11,888 nt of DNA from CAZPZR01 sp964591105 (lineage in GTDB: Bacteria > Bacillota > Clostridia > Lachnospirales > Lachnospiraceae). Shown here one piece after another: positions 1-5,825 of this stretch. Under the pieces are notes generated by a model. It was given only the letters and a program-made list of their open reading frames with translations. It had not been told where the DNA came from and did no database searches. Location of the stretch: NCBI GenBank assembly GCA_964591105.1, contig CAZPZR010000054.1, positions 1-11,888 of the forward strand. Direction: 5' to 3'. How positions within the stretch are numbered: position 1 is the stretch's first letter; the number at the start of each line of letters is the position of its first letter. Both the position numbers and the translations under genes were made by a program.

Positions 1-55
1 GTAGAGCACTCGGCTGTTAACCGAGTTGTCGTTGGTTCAAGTCCAACAGGGGGAG
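1..55 (+). tRNA. tRNA-Asn (GUU), 5' end cut by window edge
   Basis: The 3' three quarters of a tRNA are present. The anticodon arm is CTCGG-CTGTTAA-CCGAG, giving anticodon GTT (Asn). The T arm is GTTGG-TTCAAGT-CCAAC. The 3' acceptor strand AGGGGGA at 48-54 is followed by G as the discriminator base, usual for tRNA-Asn. CCA is not encoded. The 5' acceptor strand and most of the D arm lie outside the window. A terminator follows directly, so this is the last gene of its transcript. Confidence 0.93.
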
Positions 56-60
56 CTTAG

Positions 61-92
61 AAAACTTGCAGACTTTTGTTTGCAAGTTTTTT
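61..92 (+). terminator. Intrinsic terminator of the tRNA-Asn transcript
   Basis: A perfect 10-bp inverted repeat, AAAACTTGCA (61-70) and TGCAAGTTTT (81-90), encloses a 10-base loop and runs into a T tract ending at 92. It starts 5 bases after the tRNA, so it ends that transcript. The stem is rich in A-U pairs at its base. Confidence 0.85.
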
Positions 93-103
93 CATGCTAT
101 ATA
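76..103 (+). promoter_or_regulatory. Probable sigma-A promoter for the yitT-like gene
   Basis: TTGTTT at 76-81 could be the -35 box. TATATA at 98-103, preceded by TG at 95-96 (extended -10), lies 16 bases downstream. Transcription would begin near 109-111. The promoter overlaps the upstream terminator. This position argues against the ATG at 109 as the translation start, since that codon would have almost no leader. Prediction from sequence only. Confidence 0.45.
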
Positions 104-132
104 AATTTATGAAGAAAGAATTGGTGTATGTC

Positions 133-993
133 ATGGGGAAAAAGCTTTTAAAAGAGTATGGGATTATTACAGTAGGATCTTTATTAGTAGCAATTGCGAT
201 TACTTTTTTTATGGTACCGGGAAAACTGGTCATGGGAAGTGTTGCTGGTCTGAGTCTTGTATTGATTAATTTCATTCCGGTGAAGATTTCTGTAATGAAT
301 TTGATGCTGAATATATTTTTCCTGATTATTGGATTTATATTTGTAGGGAGAGAATTTGGTGCAAAAACTGTTTATACAGCAATTATGTGCCCTGTATTTA
401 CTTATTTTCTGGAAGTTTTATTTCCAAATATGCAGTCATTGACCAATGATACATGGATGGATATGCTCTGCTGTATTCTTATCGTAAGTGTAGGGCAGAC
501 ATTAATGTTTAAGGTGAATGCATCTTCTGGCGGATTAGATATTCTTGCTAAGATTACGAATAAGTATTTCCACTTAGATCTTGGAAAAGGATGTGCGATT
601 TTTGGAATTCTTACCGTATTGAGTTCTATGCTTGTTTATGATGCAAGAACATTAATTTATGGAATTATCGGTACATATTTGAATGGTCTTATCATTGATG
701 AATTTATCGAAGGATTCTCAAGAAAGAAAAGAGTATGTATTCTCTCAGATAAACACGAAGAGATTGAGAAATTTATATTAGAAGATATTAACCGAGGATT
801 GACGGTATACCGTGCAGTTGGTGGATATAAAAAGTGTGAACGAACAGAACTTGTTACAATTCTTGCGAATAATGAATATGGACAGTTGATCAAATATATT
901 CGAGAAATCGATCCGGATGCATTCGTAACAGTTACATCTGTAAGCGAAATTGTTGGTGTTTGGAACCGTAATGGAGAGGCAAGATATTTATAA
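133..993 (+). CDS. YitT family membrane protein (DUF161 + DUF2179)
   Basis: This is a 286-residue integral membrane protein of the YitT family, whose molecular function is not firmly known. The first ~190 residues form about five hydrophobic segments beginning with the conserved IxxGSLLVAxxxxFFxxPxKLxxGxVAGLS pattern. The final ~80 residues (from about the RKKRVCILSD stretch to the VTSVSEIVG end) are a soluble DUF2179 domain, seen in many family members. I chose ATG 133 because GGTG at 123-126 gives a 6-base spacing, the protein then begins where family members begin, and the predicted promoter would start transcription near 110. An in-frame ATG at 109 would add eight residues but has no ribosome site. 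The LysR gene follows after 22 bases, so the two may be co-transcribed. Confidence 0.85.
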   Translation: MGKKLLKEYGIITVGSLLVAIAITFFMVPGKLVMGSVAGLSLVLINFIPVKISVMNLMLNIFFLIIGFIFVGREFGAKTVYTAIMCPVFTYFLEVLFPNMQSLTNDTWMDMLCCILIVSVGQTLMFKVNASSGGLDILAKITNKYFHLDLGKGCAIFGILTVLSSMLVYDARTLIYGIIGTYLNGLIIDEFIEGFSRKKRVCILSDKHEEIEKFILEDINRGLTVYRAVGGYKKCERTELVTILANNEYGQLIKYIREIDPDAFVTVTSVSEIVGVWNRNGEARYL

Positions 994-1001
994 ATGATTC
1001 T

Positions 1002-1008
1002 AGGAGGG
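1002..1008 (+). promoter_or_regulatory. Ribosome binding site fixing the lysR start
   Basis: AGGAGGG lies 1 base before the ATG at 1010 and 7 bases before the in-frame ATG at 1016. Only the second spacing is workable, so 1016 is taken as the start. Confidence 0.7.
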
Positions 1009-1015
1009 AATGTCA

Positions 1016-1888
1016 ATGACAACGAATATTCAGAAATACATGGCATTTCTTACAACAGTTGAATACGGAAGTTTTACAAAAGCTGCAGAAATTTTACACT
1101 ATTCACAGTCTGGCATTAGTCGTATGATTCAGGATTTGGAAAATGAGTGGAATGTTACATTGCTGGAACGTGGGAAAAGTGGGATTCGTCTAACATCTGA
1201 TGGAATTCGTTTGCTGCCATTTGTAAAAAATATATGTCGTGATCACCAGGAATTGCAGACGGAGATTGACGATTTGAATGGATTACAATCAGGGATGCTT
1301 AGAATTGGCACATTTGGAAGCGTATGTGCACACTGGCTTCCGAATATTCTGAAAGAATTCCATAAGGATTATCCGAACATTGAATTTGAATTATTACTAG
1401 GAGATTACGACGAAGTAGAAAAGTGGATTTTGGAAGGCCGCGTAGACTGCGGCTTTGTTTCGCGTTCTATGAACACGAGACTAGAATCATTTCCAGTAGA
1501 ACAGGACGAATGGATTGTGATTGTTTCTCCGGAGCATCCATTGGCAAAAGACGAAACGTTGCCAATGAAAGTAGTGGAAGAATATCCTTTTATTCTCATG
1601 GCGAAGGATAACAACAATGATTTGATTGAAATTCTTCAGGAAAATGATGTGTCTCCCAACAATTTTGTTACAACATGGGACGAGTATGCTACAGCAGCAT
1701 TGGTCGAGGCGAATCTTGGAATTAGTATCTTACCACGTCTGACTATGCAGAGAGTTTCCTATGAAGTACTGATTAAAAGTTTAGAAGTTCCAATCTATCG
1801 AGAGATTCGTTTTGCAGTGCGCGAATGGAAAACCGCCTCACAAGCTGTGAAGCGGTTCAAAGATTATATTCAATTTCGTAATTCTTAA
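1016..1888 (+). CDS. LysR family transcriptional regulator
   Basis: This 290-residue protein has the usual LysR length and layout. An N-terminal winged helix-turn-helix spans residues ~4-63 (FLTTVEYGSFTKAAEILHYS, then QSGISRMIQDLENEW and LLERGKSGIRLT). A linker helix follows to ~88, then a two-lobed effector-binding domain starting at GMLRIGTFGSVCAHWLP. Such proteins bind DNA as tetramers and respond to a small molecule; the ligand cannot be told from sequence. The gene follows the YitT-like gene on the same strand and meets the exporter gene tail to tail, with the two stop codons overlapping. LysR regulators often control a neighbouring transporter, and CidR-type members control cid/lrg genes. 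The exporter and the holin-like pair nearby are therefore plausible targets, but that is inference. Confidence 0.93.
   Translation: MTTNIQKYMAFLTTVEYGSFTKAAEILHYSQSGISRMIQDLENEWNVTLLERGKSGIRLTSDGIRLLPFVKNICRDHQELQTEIDDLNGLQSGMLRIGTFGSVCAHWLPNILKEFHKDYPNIEFELLLGDYDEVEKWILEGRVDCGFVSRSMNTRLESFPVEQDEWIVIVSPEHPLAKDETLPMKVVEEYPFILMAKDNNNDLIEILQENDVSPNNFVTTWDEYATAALVEANLGISILPRLTMQRVSYEVLIKSLEVPIYREIRFAVREWKTASQAVKRFKDYIQFRNS
1829..1857 (-). terminator. Probable terminator of the exporter gene, embedded in the lysR 3' end
   Basis: Inside the last codons of lysR, AACCGC (1831-1836) pairs with GCGGTT (1852-1857) and TCACA (1838-1842) with TGTGA (1846-1850). This gives an 11-bp stem with one mismatch and a 3-base loop. 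Read on the minus strand, the stem ends in GCGGTTTT, a short U tract suited to stopping the transcript of the minus-strand gene that ends at 1885. The U tract is only four bases, so efficiency is uncertain. Confidence 0.45.
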
Positions 1889-2802
1889 GATTCCTTTTCA
1901 GGTTTTGTAAGTAGGAAGATGGTAGAAAGAATTAAGGCAAATCCAAGCAGGTCTATCAACATAAAGTCTGTTTTTAACCAAACAGCAGAAAGTAATGCTG
2001 CGGCGATTGGTTCACTGGCAGCAAAAAGACTTGCTTTTGCAACTCCGATGCGTCGGATAGCATTTCCATAAAAAATATATGCAAATACGCAACCGGCCAA
2101 TACGATGATTGCCATTGCAACAATTACGAGTAAATCAATTTCTACTTGGCAAGTCCAAGGTTTGAAGAGTGCAAACTGGACAATTCCGCCAAAGATAAAT
2201 CCCCAGCTTAATACAACCATAGAAGAATAGCGATTATAAAGCCCTTCTGGAAGTACAGTACTCATAAACATGAAGAATGCTGCACCGATTCCCCAAATTA
2301 AAGCATCTGGTGTGATAACAAGAGTATCTAATTGTCCATGCGTTGAGATAACGAAAATACCAGCTAAGGCCAACACGATAGCAATGACCTCGTTGCGTTC
2401 CGGTTTTTTGCGATAGCGCAGACATACATAAATCATAGTGATTACAGGACATAAGTATTGTAAAACCGTTGCAGTTCCGGCATTTGAGCGCTGAACAGCG
2501 CCGAAAAAGCAGAGTTGGAACATCATAGTTCCAAGAACACCGGTTAAGATTGCCTGAAAGAGATCGCGTCGATTGGTCAATAATCGAATCATTTCTTCTT
2601 TATTTTTCAAAAACATATAAATTAAAAGAATCATTCCACCGGAAAACAGGCGAATTGGAACGAGCCAGTTACTGGTTACATTTCTTGTTTCAAATAAAAA
2701 TTGTCCCCAGACTCCGGACACACCCCAACAGATTCCAGTCATTACACCGCAGAATGTCCCAAATAGTTTCTTTTTTCTGTCTTTTGTTAAATAGTTTCCC
2801 AT
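1885..2802 (-). CDS. EamA/DMT-superfamily transporter
   Basis: This 305-residue protein has ten predicted hydrophobic helices in two homologous halves, the hallmark of the drug/metabolite transporter (EamA) family. The first half begins at GVMTGICWGVSGVWGQFLFE and includes the conserved end RSNAGTATVLQYLCPVITMIY. The second begins at DALIWGIGAAFFMFMSTVLPEGLY and ends with AKASLFAASEPIAAALLSAVWLKTD. Both repeats keep the helix with the P(V/I) or EPI signature. Members usually export amino acids, metabolites or toxic compounds; the substrate here is unknown. ATG at 2802 is preceded by AAAGGA about 11 bases upstream and AAGGG very close by. The stop overlaps the convergent lysR stop by 4 bases. 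No clear promoter was found on this strand in 2803-2985. Confidence 0.9.
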   Translation of the reverse strand: MGNYLTKDRKKKLFGTFCGVMTGICWGVSGVWGQFLFETRNVTSNWLVPIRLFSGGMILLIYMFLKNKEEMIRLLTNRRDLFQAILTGVLGTMMFQLCFFGAVQRSNAGTATVLQYLCPVITMIYVCLRYRKKPERNEVIAIVLALAGIFVISTHGQLDTLVITPDALIWGIGAAFFMFMSTVLPEGLYNRYSSMVVLSWGFIFGGIVQFALFKPWTCQVEIDLLVIVAMAIIVLAGCVFAYIFYGNAIRRIGVAKASLFAASEPIAAALLSAVWLKTDFMLIDLLGFALILSTIFLLTKPEKES

Positions 2803-2905
2803 TACCCTTACAAATTCCTTTCCAACTTAGTTACCAATGTTATTTTTACATAAATCAAAGAATAATAAAAGTGAATATTTATCATATTATCCATGACAAT
2901 TTCAG

Positions 2906-2948
2906 ATAGTTAGAGAAATTTGAAAACTATAGTGTAATGTGGTACACT
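2906..2948 (+). promoter_or_regulatory. Promoter and candidate operators of the lrgAB-like operon
   Basis: TTGAAA at 2920-2925 and TACACT at 2943-2948 form -35 and -10 boxes with an ideal 17-base spacer. Two perfect 6-bp inverted repeats overlay the promoter. ATAGTT (2906-2911) with AACTAT (2925-2930) brackets the -35 box. AGTGTA (2931-2936) with TACACT (2943-2948) covers the spacer and -10 box. Such symmetry at a promoter suggests binding of a dimeric regulator; which one is unknown. Confidence 0.6.
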
Positions 2949-2985
2949 GAAAAAGCGTGTAAAATATGATGGGAGGAAGAAATAA

Positions 2986-3345
2986 ATGAAGTACTTAAGA
3001 CAATTTGCAATCATATTAGGTGTAACATGTATTGGTGAGCTGATGAGATATTTTATCCCGTTGCCAGTTCCAGCCAGCATTTATGGATTAGTAGTGATGC
3101 TGATTTTTCTGATGACGGGCGTGATTAAATTAGAACAAGTAAAAGAGACCGGTGAATTTTTGATAGAGATTATGTCACTGATGTTTATTCCAGCAGGTGT
3201 AGGCCTTTTGGAATCCTGGGATCAGTTGCAGGGAATGCTGATTCCAGTGTTTGTAATTAGCATTGTAACGACATTTGTTGTTATGATTGTTGCTGGAAAA
3301 GTGACAGATTTCTTTATTGATCTGAAGAAGAAAGGAGAGCAATAA
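2986..3345 (+). CDS. CidA/LrgA family holin-like membrane protein
   Basis: This small 119-residue membrane protein has four hydrophobic segments (about 3-24, 30-47, 58-76 and 84-105). It carries the family signature PLPVPASIYGLVVMLIFLMTGVIK, followed by the EFLIEIMSLMFIPAGVGLLE stretch. CidA and LrgA proteins resemble phage holins and modulate murein hydrolase activity and cell lysis; some homologues take part in pyruvate or glycolate transport. CidA and LrgA members cannot be separated here from sequence alone. GGAGG at 2972-2976 gives a good spacing to ATG 2986. The partner LrgB-like gene starts one base after the stop, as in nearly all known cid/lrg operons, so the two are surely co-transcribed. 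Confidence 0.9.
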   Translation: MKYLRQFAIILGVTCIGELMRYFIPLPVPASIYGLVVMLIFLMTGVIKLEQVKETGEFLIEIMSLMFIPAGVGLLESWDQLQGMLIPVFVISIVTTFVVMIVAGKVTDFFIDLKKKGEQ

Positions 3346-3346
3346 C

Positions 3347-4039
3347 ATGAATGACGTAATTTTAAGCTCAGCAACAATAGGTGTTGTGGTGAGCGTTCTT
3401 GCATACGAAGTTGGCTTGATACTGAGAAAGAAGACGAATCTGGCTATTTTTAATCCGATTATTGTGGCGATTGCTCTTATAATTACATTTTTAGTCGTTT
3501 CTGGCGTTGATTATGAAAGCTATAATGCCAGTGCGAAATATTTATCATATTTATTGACTCCGGCGACGGTTAGTTTAGCGATTCCGCTGTATCAGCAATT
3601 GGAATTGTTGAAAAAGAACATGGTTGCAATTTTTGCGGGTATTCTTGCAGGCGTTCTTGCAAGTCTTGGAACGATTTGTGTCATGGCGTTCTGGTTTGGA
3701 CTTTCCCATGAGGAATATGTTACATTACTTCCAAAATCTATTACAACAGCAATTGGAATTGGAGTTTCTGAAGAACTGGGTGGTTACGTAACCATTACGA
3801 TTGCTTCTATTATAATAACTGGAACTTTGGGAAATATGGTTGCAGAATCTGTGTGTAAAATTTTTAGAATTAAGTATGCGATTTCCAGAGGGCTTGCTAT
3901 TGGAAGTGCGTCCCATGCAGTTGGAACGGCAAAAGCTATGGAAATGGGTGAAGTCGAAGGTGCAATGAGTAGTCTTGCAATTGTAGTTGCGGGGCTTTGT
4001 ACGGTGGTTGGAGCGAATATATTTGCGAACTTTTTATAA
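3347..4039 (+). CDS. LrgB/CidB family protein
   Basis: This 230-residue polytopic membrane protein of the LrgB family has the expected length. It shows conserved stretches: NPIIVAIALIITFL near residue 36, YLLTPATVSLAIPLYQQ near 65, LLPKSITTAIGIGVSEELGG near 128, and RGLAIGSASHAVGTAKAMEMGEVEGAMSSLAIVVAGL near 182. It pairs with the holin-like protein encoded immediately upstream, and the pair is linked to control of autolysis and, in some species, three-carbon acid transport. AAAGGAG at 3331-3337 lies 9 bases before ATG 3347. A structured RNA or terminator element follows 15 bases after the stop. Confidence 0.93.
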   Translation: MNDVILSSATIGVVVSVLAYEVGLILRKKTNLAIFNPIIVAIALIITFLVVSGVDYESYNASAKYLSYLLTPATVSLAIPLYQQLELLKKNMVAIFAGILAGVLASLGTICVMAFWFGLSHEEYVTLLPKSITTAIGIGVSEELGGYVTITIASIIITGTLGNMVAESVCKIFRIKYAISRGLAIGSASHAVGTAKAMEMGEVEGAMSSLAIVVAGLCTVVGANIFANFL

Positions 4040-4054
4040 GATGGATAAGATTAA

Positions 4055-4135
4055 AAAAGGCATCCCCCAAGTTTTTGAAGGGGTAAATATTTACCTGGAT
4101 TTTTTAAACTTTTGGTTTCGCCGGAGATGCCTTTT
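4055..4135 (+). terminator. Multi-helix terminator-like RNA element after lrgB
   Basis: The outer arms AAAAGGCATC (4055-4064) and GATGCCTTTT (4126-4135) are perfectly complementary over 10 bp. Inside, CCCC (4065-4068) pairs with GGGG (4080-4083), stacked directly on the outer stem. GTAAATATTTAC (4083-4094) is a 12-base palindrome, AAAC (4106-4109) can pair with GTTT (4115-4118), and CTGG (4095-4098) with CCGG (4121-4124). Both strands end in a T-rich tract (TTTTCT on +, TTTTTT on -), so it could stop transcription in both directions. A terminator for lrgAB is the simplest reading, but the 61-base interior is far larger than an ordinary terminator loop. Confidence 0.55.
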
Positions 4136-4207
4136 CTATATTATATATGATAATACAAAAAAGCAAAAGCATATTTAAAAATTTAATAGTTACAATTAAG
4201 CAAAGAT
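4136..4207. other. AT-rich spacer before the amidase gene
   Basis: The stretch is strongly AT-rich with several -10-like words (TATATT at 4137-4142, GATAAT at 4149-4154) but no convincing -35 partner at 16-18 bases. A promoter for the amidase gene must lie here or further upstream unless it is read through from lrgAB. A sporulation-type or other alternative sigma promoter is possible but cannot be assigned. Confidence 0.3.
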
Positions 4208-4260
4208 AGGCATATCTTAACATGAGAGATTTTTTTCGAGGTGTTAGGATATGCCTTTTT
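4208..4260 (+). promoter_or_regulatory. Terminator-like hairpin containing the amidase start codon
   Basis: Arms 4208-4222 and 4242-4256 pair over 15 bp with a single G-U wobble. The loop of 19 bases carries a U7 tract and most of the ribosome site GAGGTG (4238-4243). The 3' arm is followed by a run of T up to 4260, the shape of an intrinsic terminator. The ATG at 4251 sits in the 3' arm. If transcribed as a whole, the RNA would either terminate or hide the start codon. Confidence 0.7.
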
Positions 4261-5012
4261 CATTGATGTTAGATGCGGGACACGGTGGTTCGGATCCAGG
4301 TGCTGTCTATGAGGGACGACAGGAGAAGGATGATACCTTAAAGCTAACTCTTGCGATTGGCGAAATTTTGCAGAATAATGGAATTGATGTGGAGTATACG
4401 AGGACAACAGATATCTACGAAACACCTTACCAGAAAGCATTAGAGGCAAATGAAGCGGGAGTAGATTTTTTCATTTCTATCCATAGAAATTCGTTTCCAA
4501 CAGACAATGTGGTGTCTGGGGTGGAGAGCCTTGTCTACGATTTGTCAGGGATTAAGTATGAAATGGCGCAGGAAATCAATGAACAATTAGAAACGATAGG
4601 TTTTGTCAATCTTGGGGTTCAGGCAAGACCAAATCTGGTTGTGCTAAAGCGAACGAGTATGCCAGCGGTTTTAGTGGAAGTCGGATTTATAAATTCAAAT
4701 ACAGATAATCAGATTTTTGATGCAAATTTTGATGCGATTGCACAGGCGATTGCGGATGGAATTCTGGATACGCTGGAAGAATATCATTTGATCGGTGAAA
4801 AAAATTATCGCGTACAGGTTGGATTGTTTCGTAATTCTATGTATGCAGAACGATTAAAAAATGAATTGCTAGAACAAGGATTTGCAGCATATACAGATCA
4901 GTCCGGATCATATATTCGCGTACAAGTGGGACCATTTGAAAATTTTGATGATGCAATTGAGGCGGAATGGAGACTGCGACGAGCAGGATATGACACCCTG
5001 ATTATACAGTAA
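4251..5012 (+). CDS. N-acetylmuramoyl-L-alanine amidase with C-terminal SPOR domain
   Basis: This 253-residue zinc amidase (Amidase_3 family) cleaves the bond between muramic acid and L-alanine in peptidoglycan. The expected zinc ligands are H11 in LDAGHGGSDPGA, E25 in QEKDD and H78 in ISIHRNS. The catalytic Glu is E143 in LVEVGFINS. Residues ~186-253 form a SPOR domain of two half repeats, each with RVQVG(L/P)F; SPOR domains bind glycan strands lacking stem peptides at division or spore septa. The protein begins at the catalytic fold with no signal peptide or membrane anchor, so how it reaches the wall is unclear. A spore-germination (CwlD-like) or lysis role is possible. GAGGTG at 4238-4243 supports ATG 4251. 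It is separated from lrgAB by two hairpin elements. Confidence 0.92.
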   Translation: MPFSLMLDAGHGGSDPGAVYEGRQEKDDTLKLTLAIGEILQNNGIDVEYTRTTDIYETPYQKALEANEAGVDFFISIHRNSFPTDNVVSGVESLVYDLSGIKYEMAQEINEQLETIGFVNLGVQARPNLVVLKRTSMPAVLVEVGFINSNTDNQIFDANFDAIAQAIADGILDTLEEYHLIGEKNYRVQVGLFRNSMYAERLKNELLEQGFAAYTDQSGSYIRVQVGPFENFDDAIEAEWRLRRAGYDTLIIQ

Positions 5013-5044
5013 AGAGATTAAACGTAGAAATTTGTACGTATCTA

Positions 5045-5053
5045 TGCTAAGAT
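5045..5053 (+). promoter_or_regulatory. Possible extended -10 promoter of the sigma-like gene
   Basis: TGCTAAGAT matches the extended -10 form TGnTAnnnT, about 28 bases before the start codon. No good -35 box lies 17 bases upstream, so the call is weak. The gene might instead be read from the amidase transcript. Confidence 0.3.
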
Positions 5054-5080
5054 ATTCTCAGAAATCGGAGGGAATATCAT

Positions 5081-5773
5081 ATGGCAGACAGAGTAGAATT
5101 TAAAGAAAAATTAGAAGATATACTGACTAAGGCGATTGGTCAGGGGAGAAAAATAACCGTAGATGAAGTGAAAGAATTTTTCAAAGAAGATCAGCTTTCG
5201 AAAGAACAAATTGGTCTTGTATGCGGATACTTACTCTCTCAGAAAATCGCAGTGTCAGGATACGTGCAGCCACAGGAACTTCAGGCAAATGCACAGGAAG
5301 AGGCGACAGTAGAACTGAGTGCAGAAGAAAAAGCATATATAGAAGAATATATGCAAGAGTTCGCTCAGATGAAACCAACAACTGAGAAGGAAAAGAAACT
5401 GGCGATGTATCTTCCAAAAGTTGTAGAAGAAGCGAAGAAACTTCATAATCCAGACTTCTTTATTGGAGATATGATTCAGGAAGGAAATATTAGTTTATTG
5501 GTAGCTCTGGAAACATTAGAAGACGAAGTTCAGATTTTAGAAGAGGTTCGCGCTGGAATGTTGGCAGCAGTGGAAGAACAGACGGAGACAAAGCGCAGAG
5601 ACAAGAAGATGGTAGAAAAGGTAAGCGAATTGGATCGTGTGCTGGAAGAAATGAGCGAAGAACTTGGACGAAAAGTTGCAGTGGACGAATTGGCAATGCA
5701 GCTTGGAATTTCCGAAGAGCAAGTCGCAGATATATTGAAACTTGCAGGTGAAGAAACAGAAGACGAAGAATAG
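5081..5773 (+). CDS. Sigma-70-like protein lacking regions 2.3-2.4 and 4
   Basis: This 230-residue, very acidic protein shows scattered likeness to a primary sigma factor. Residues ~8-60 resemble region 1.1 (LEDILTKAIGQGRKITVDEVKEFF). Residues ~80-140 resemble regions 1.2 to 2.2 and end in FIGDMIQEGNISLLVALE, close to the DLIQEGNIGLMRAVE motif that contacts the RNA polymerase clamp. Residues ~183-222 resemble region 3 (LEEMSEELGRKVAVDELAMQLGISEEQVADILKLA). The aromatic-rich FSTYATWWIRQAI segment of regions 2.3-2.4, needed to melt and read the -10 box, is replaced by an acidic helix (145-170). Region 4 is absent. It therefore probably cannot act as a normal sigma factor; it might bind polymerase as a modulator. 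GGAGGG at 5067-5072 supports the start. Function unknown. Confidence 0.75.
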   Translation: MADRVEFKEKLEDILTKAIGQGRKITVDEVKEFFKEDQLSKEQIGLVCGYLLSQKIAVSGYVQPQELQANAQEEATVELSAEEKAYIEEYMQEFAQMKPTTEKEKKLAMYLPKVVEEAKKLHNPDFFIGDMIQEGNISLLVALETLEDEVQILEEVRAGMLAAVEEQTETKRRDKKMVEKVSELDRVLEEMSEELGRKVAVDELAMQLGISEEQVADILKLAGEETEDEE

Positions 5774-5775
5774 GT

Positions 5776-5810
5776 AAAAAGAAGCAGTCGTGCGACTGCT
5801 TCTTTTGTTT
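5776..5810. terminator. Bidirectional intrinsic terminator
   Basis: AAAAGAAGCAGTCG (5777-5790) and CGACTGCTTCTTTT (5793-5806) are perfectly complementary around a minimal loop, flanked by A and T tracts. It sits between two convergent genes (stops at 5773 and 5826) and has a U tract in either direction, so it can end both transcripts. Confidence 0.92.
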
Positions 5811-5825
5811 ATTTGAGTTATTAAA

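Noticed and set aside
4055..4260. Known riboswitch class upstream of the amidase gene
   Set aside because: I could not match the pairing pattern or conserved bases to any class I know; a terminator or unknown element is the safer reading.
4183..4449. Minus-strand frame of 88 codons across the amidase start
   Set aside because: It lies antisense to clear amidase motifs, has no ribosome site, and its protein has no recognisable features.
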